This document shows positions 34,455 through 36,688 of a stretch of DNA of 36,688 nucleotides, one piece after another. The number at the start of each line of letters is the position of its first letter. Within the stretch, counting starts at the first letter, position 1. Position numbers and translations under genes: made by a program. Location: contig JAFATA010000048.1 in NCBI GenBank assembly GCA_019244165.1, forward strand, positions 1 through 36,688, in the 5' to 3' direction. The DNA comes from Pseudonocardiales bacterium. GTDB lineage: Bacteria; Actinomycetota; Actinomycetes; Mycobacteriales; Pseudonocardiaceae. The notes beneath the pieces were generated by a model that did not search any database, was not told the DNA's origin, and worked only from the letters and a program-made list of their open reading frames with translations.

Positions 34455-34898
34455 GTGGACACCAGCCTGCGCCACACGTTGCACAAGCGGGGGATGCGGA
34501 TGACTCCGCAACGGCAACTCGTGCTCGATGCGGTGCGGGAGTTGCAGCACGCCACCCCGGAACGGATCTGCGGGCACGTCCAACGGGTTGCGCCCGCGGT
34601 GAACATCACCACTGTCTACCGCACCCTCGACTTGCTGGAAGGCCTCGACCTAGTGCGCCACACCCACCTCGGGCACGGTGCGCCCAGTTACTCCACCCGC
34701 GCGCATGAGCACGTCCACCTGGTCTGCCACCACTGTGGAGACGTCACCGAGGTACCCCCCGAGGAACTCACCGACCTGATCGAACGGATGCAGGAGCGGT
34801 TCGGGTTCGTGCTGGACCCCAGCCACCTGGCGTTGTCCGGGCGCTGTCGGGCCTGCGCCGAGCCCGCCGGGGCTGCGGTGGAGGCCAGCGGCTCGTGA
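34455..34898 (+). CDS. Fur-family metalloregulator (Nur/Zur-like)
   Basis: This 147-residue protein has the winged helix MRMTPQRQLVLDAV ... VNITTVYRTLDLLEGLDLVRHTHLG, a metal-sensing HEHVHLVCHHCGDV segment and a second zinc Cys pair, CRAC, near the C-terminus. It may sense nickel or zinc; in Streptomyces the homologue next to ygfZ is the nickel regulator Nur (from memory). Binding residues alone do not tell the metal. The GTG start at 34455 appears leaderless. The stop overlaps the ygfZ start (GTGA) by 4 nt, so they are one operon. Confidence 0.85.
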   Translation: MDTSLRHTLHKRGMRMTPQRQLVLDAVRELQHATPERICGHVQRVAPAVNITTVYRTLDLLEGLDLVRHTHLGHGAPSYSTRAHEHVHLVCHHCGDVTEVPPEELTDLIERMQERFGFVLDPSHLALSGRCRACAEPAGAAVEASGS

Positions 34899-35926
34899 CC
34901 TCGCCGCTGCTGGAGCTGCCGGGTGCGGTGGCACCACCCGAGGGATCCCCGGACCCTGGGGTGGCCTGGCACCACGGTGATCCGTTGGGTGAGCAACGCG
35001 CCGCCGAGCACGCCGCTGCGGTGGTGGACCGATCACACCGCGCCCTCCTCGCCGTGCCGGGCGAGGACCGGTTGAGCTGGCTGCACACCATCACCTCCCA
35101 GCACCTGCTCGCGCTGGGTGAGGGCGAGCACACCGAGGCTCTGGTCTTGGACCTGCGGGGACACGTCGAGCACCACGCTGTGGTGTCCCATCTGCACGAG
35201 ACGGTATGGCTGGACACCGATCCTGGCCGGGCCCAGGGACTGCTGGCCTACCTGAACTCGATGGTGTTCTGGTCGAAGGTGGCGCCGCGCGATGCGACCT
35301 CGGAGCTGGCGGTGCTCTCGCTGCTGGGCCCGCTCGCCGACGAGGTGATCGCGCGAGCCGGCGAGCAGGGTGGGTTTGCGCGCACCGTGGCGGGCCGCAG
35401 GGAGCTGCTGGTGCCCCGCGGCGCGCTCACCACCGCCTGGCGAGCGCTCGTCTCGGCCGGTGCCGCCCCAGCCGGCACCTGGGCCTACGAGGCGATCCGG
35501 GTAGCGACGCTGCGCCCGCGGCTGGGAATCGACACTGACGAGCGCACCATCCCGCACGAGGTCGGCTGGATCGGCCCCGCAGTGCACCTGAACAAGGGGT
35601 GTTACCGGGGCCAGGAGACCGTGGCACGGGTGTCGAACCTGGGTCGCCCACCACGGCGAATGGTGCTGCTGCACCTGGCCTCTCCCGAGACTCTGCCCAG
35701 CACCGGAGATCCGGTGCACGCCGGCGAACGGCTGGTCGGGCGGGTCGGCACGGTGGCCATCCACTACGAGCTCGGCCCCATCGCGCTGGCCCTGCTCAAG
35801 CACTCGGTGCACCCCGACACCCCCCTGCTGGCCGGCCACACCGCCGCGCAGGTGGACCCGGACTCGGTCCCCCCCGACACCGGAGAACCCCCCGGCCGGG
35901 CAGCACTGCGCCGGCTGCGGTCCTGA
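34895..35926 (+). CDS. ygfZ: YgfZ/GcvT-like folate-binding Fe-S maturation protein
   Basis: This 343-residue tetrahydrofolate-binding protein of the GcvT fold helps maintain or repair certain iron-sulfur enzymes. The signature KGCYRGQE (residues 234-241) is intact. SWLHTITSQHLLAL and the GWIGPAVHLNKG stretch also match. It is coupled to the Fur-family gene by a 4-nt overlap. The C-terminal 25 residues are Pro-rich. It is the homologue of Rv0811c from memory. Confidence 0.9.
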   Translation: MTSPLLELPGAVAPPEGSPDPGVAWHHGDPLGEQRAAEHAAAVVDRSHRALLAVPGEDRLSWLHTITSQHLLALGEGEHTEALVLDLRGHVEHHAVVSHLHETVWLDTDPGRAQGLLAYLNSMVFWSKVAPRDATSELAVLSLLGPLADEVIARAGEQGGFARTVAGRRELLVPRGALTTAWRALVSAGAAPAGTWAYEAIRVATLRPRLGIDTDERTIPHEVGWIGPAVHLNKGCYRGQETVARVSNLGRPPRRMVLLHLASPETLPSTGDPVHAGERLVGRVGTVAIHYELGPIALALLKHSVHPDTPLLAGHTAAQVDPDSVPPDTGEPPGRAALRRLRS

Positions 35927-35945
35927 GAGATGGCAGGATGGTCGC

Positions 35946-36545
35946 ATGATCGAAGTGCGTCCCGGGGGGCGACGGCGCATCGACCGGGTGCTCGACCCCG
36001 GTTATGTCGCCGGATTGGACCAGCTCGAGCTGGCAGAGGTGCGCGCGCGCCGGGACGACGCGGCCCAGGAAGAGACCGACCTGTCCTACCTGCGGCGGCT
36101 GCTGCAGGCCCGGATCGACATCGTGCGCGCCGAGCAACGACGCCGCCGCGAAGGTGGCGGCGCTCCCCTCGTCGCCGAGCTGGGCCAGATCCTGGCAGTG
36201 AACGCCGTGGAGGCGAACCCCGGCTCGGGCCGGGTCCACACGCTGCAGCCCTCGCGGGCCGAGGCGCACCGCCGTCATGTCGAGGCGCTGGTCGCCGACG
36301 TCGATCTCTCTAACGTCGGGGCGCTCTCCGGCGAGCAGCTCGAGGGCGCTCTGCAGGCCTACGGCACCGAGGAGCAATCGGTCTCTGCGCGCCATCGTGA
36401 GGTGCAGCGCGTGCTGGACACCTTCAACGCCGAGATCGGCTCCCGATATGCCAGCGGAGCCGCCTCGGTGGACCAACTGCTCGCCGAGCAACGCCAGCTC
36501 ACCGAACCGAGGACGGCGGAACCAACCAGGACCGAGCCCGGCTAG
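35946..36545 (+). CDS. rsiG: RsiG/AmfC-like c-di-GMP-binding anti-sigma protein
   Basis: This 199-residue, mainly helical protein has the c-di-GMP motif E-X3-S-X2-R-X3-Q-X3-D intact in the first copy (E43, S47, R50, Q54, D58) and once more with one change (E143, S147, H150 for Arg, Q154, D158). In Streptomyces RsiG holds the sigma factor WhiG and, with c-di-GMP, delays sporulation; this gene was earlier called amfC. The gene begins 19 bp after ygfZ. Whether the host has WhiG cannot be told here. The C-terminal 20 residues are a Thr/Glu/Arg tail. Confidence 0.8.
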   Translation: MIEVRPGGRRRIDRVLDPGYVAGLDQLELAEVRARRDDAAQEETDLSYLRRLLQARIDIVRAEQRRRREGGGAPLVAELGQILAVNAVEANPGSGRVHTLQPSRAEAHRRHVEALVADVDLSNVGALSGEQLEGALQAYGTEEQSVSARHREVQRVLDTFNAEIGSRYASGAASVDQLLAEQRQLTEPRTAEPTRTEPG

Positions 36546-36573
36546 ATCAACTAGATCTCCGAAACTGTGACGC

Positions 36574-36602
36574 TTGAGTCAAGTTTTCCCCCGGCGTACG
36601 GT
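36574..36602 (+). promoter_or_regulatory. Sigma70-type promoter reading toward the right edge
   Basis: TTGAGT (36574-36579) and TACGGT (36597-36602) are separated by 17 bp, a good housekeeping promoter. The -35 hexamer overlaps the palindrome CTTGAGTCAAG. A GTG at 36607 opens an incomplete reading frame to the window edge, but it lies too near the -10 box to be sure; the next gene is outside the window. Confidence 0.55.
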
Positions 36603-36638
36603 GGGCGTGCTCGCTCCGCATCTGCAGACTCGGTGTCT

Positions 36639-36669
36639 GACCGGCCGCTGTGGGGTGGCACGGCCGGTC
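36639..36669. terminator. GC-rich stem-loop at the right edge
   Basis: GACCGGCCG (36639-36647) and CGGCCGGTC (36661-36669) form a perfect 9-bp stem with a 13-nt loop. It could be a terminator or a 5' structure of the transcript from the promoter at 36574. Confidence 0.5.
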
Positions 36670-36688
36670 ATCCAGGGTGATCGGACTT

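Overview
This is high-GC actinobacterial DNA, most like the order Pseudonocardiales or a relative. The host makes mycothiol (mshD), uses the OmpR-type nitrogen regulator GlnR, carries LmeA (a mannolipid-maintenance protein), UDP-galactopyranose mutase for galactofuranose, and an RsiG/AmfC-type c-di-GMP-binding protein. GTG starts and apparently leaderless starts (a TAnnnT box 6-8 nt before the start codon) are common. No rRNA, tRNA or CRISPR array was found.

Layout. 1-1.65 kb: an edge array of nine 13-bp repeats, a strong hairpin, a truncated HTH regulator, and remnants of an AAA ATPase and another broken reading frame. 1.7-9.0 kb: MurJ-like flippase, M20 amidohydrolase, M13 metallopeptidase lipoprotein, a terminator, then a NarL-type two-component pair on the minus strand. 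9.66-12.3 kb: mshD and glnR (minus), divergent from lmeA (plus). 12.5-21.0 kb: an inserted block holding a cupin-like protein, an ArsB/SLC13-type transporter, a 1920-residue TIR / dead metallophosphoesterase / NACHT / pentapeptide / WD40 protein, and a 2H phosphoesterase whose 3' end overlaps it. 21.2-22.6 kb: a cysteine-containing leaderless leader peptide, a rhodanese-type sulfurtransferase and a DUF1416 (SseC-like) protein. 22.5-29.8 kb: TetR/P450 divergent pair, a lipoprotein, a small hypothetical protein, an HTH-TPR regulator, a radical SAM/SPASM maturase broken by an in-frame amber codon, an aminoglycoside-phosphotransferase-fold protein, and decayed vapBC. 30.0-36.5 kb: nitrobindin-like protein, UDP-galactopyranose mutase, a 55-residue peptide followed by an asparagine-synthetase-like enzyme (candidate RiPP locus), a structured intergenic element, a Fur-family regulator, YgfZ and RsiG.

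How the genes fit together. The genes mshD-glnR-lmeA, sulfurtransferase-DUF1416, nitrobindin and ygfZ are, from memory, neighbours in Mycobacterium (Rv0811c-Rv0819). The Fur, YgfZ and RsiG/AmfC genes are close together in Streptomyces. This window therefore looks like that conserved chromosomal block split by at least three accessory insertions. The most unusual items are the TIR-STAND protein, whose phosphoesterase domain has lost nearly every metal ligand and which sits tail-to-tail with a 2H phosphoesterase; the small peptide plus AsnB-like enzyme with a -10 box set inside a 23-34 nt palindrome; and the three-way-junction structure between that enzyme and the Fur gene.
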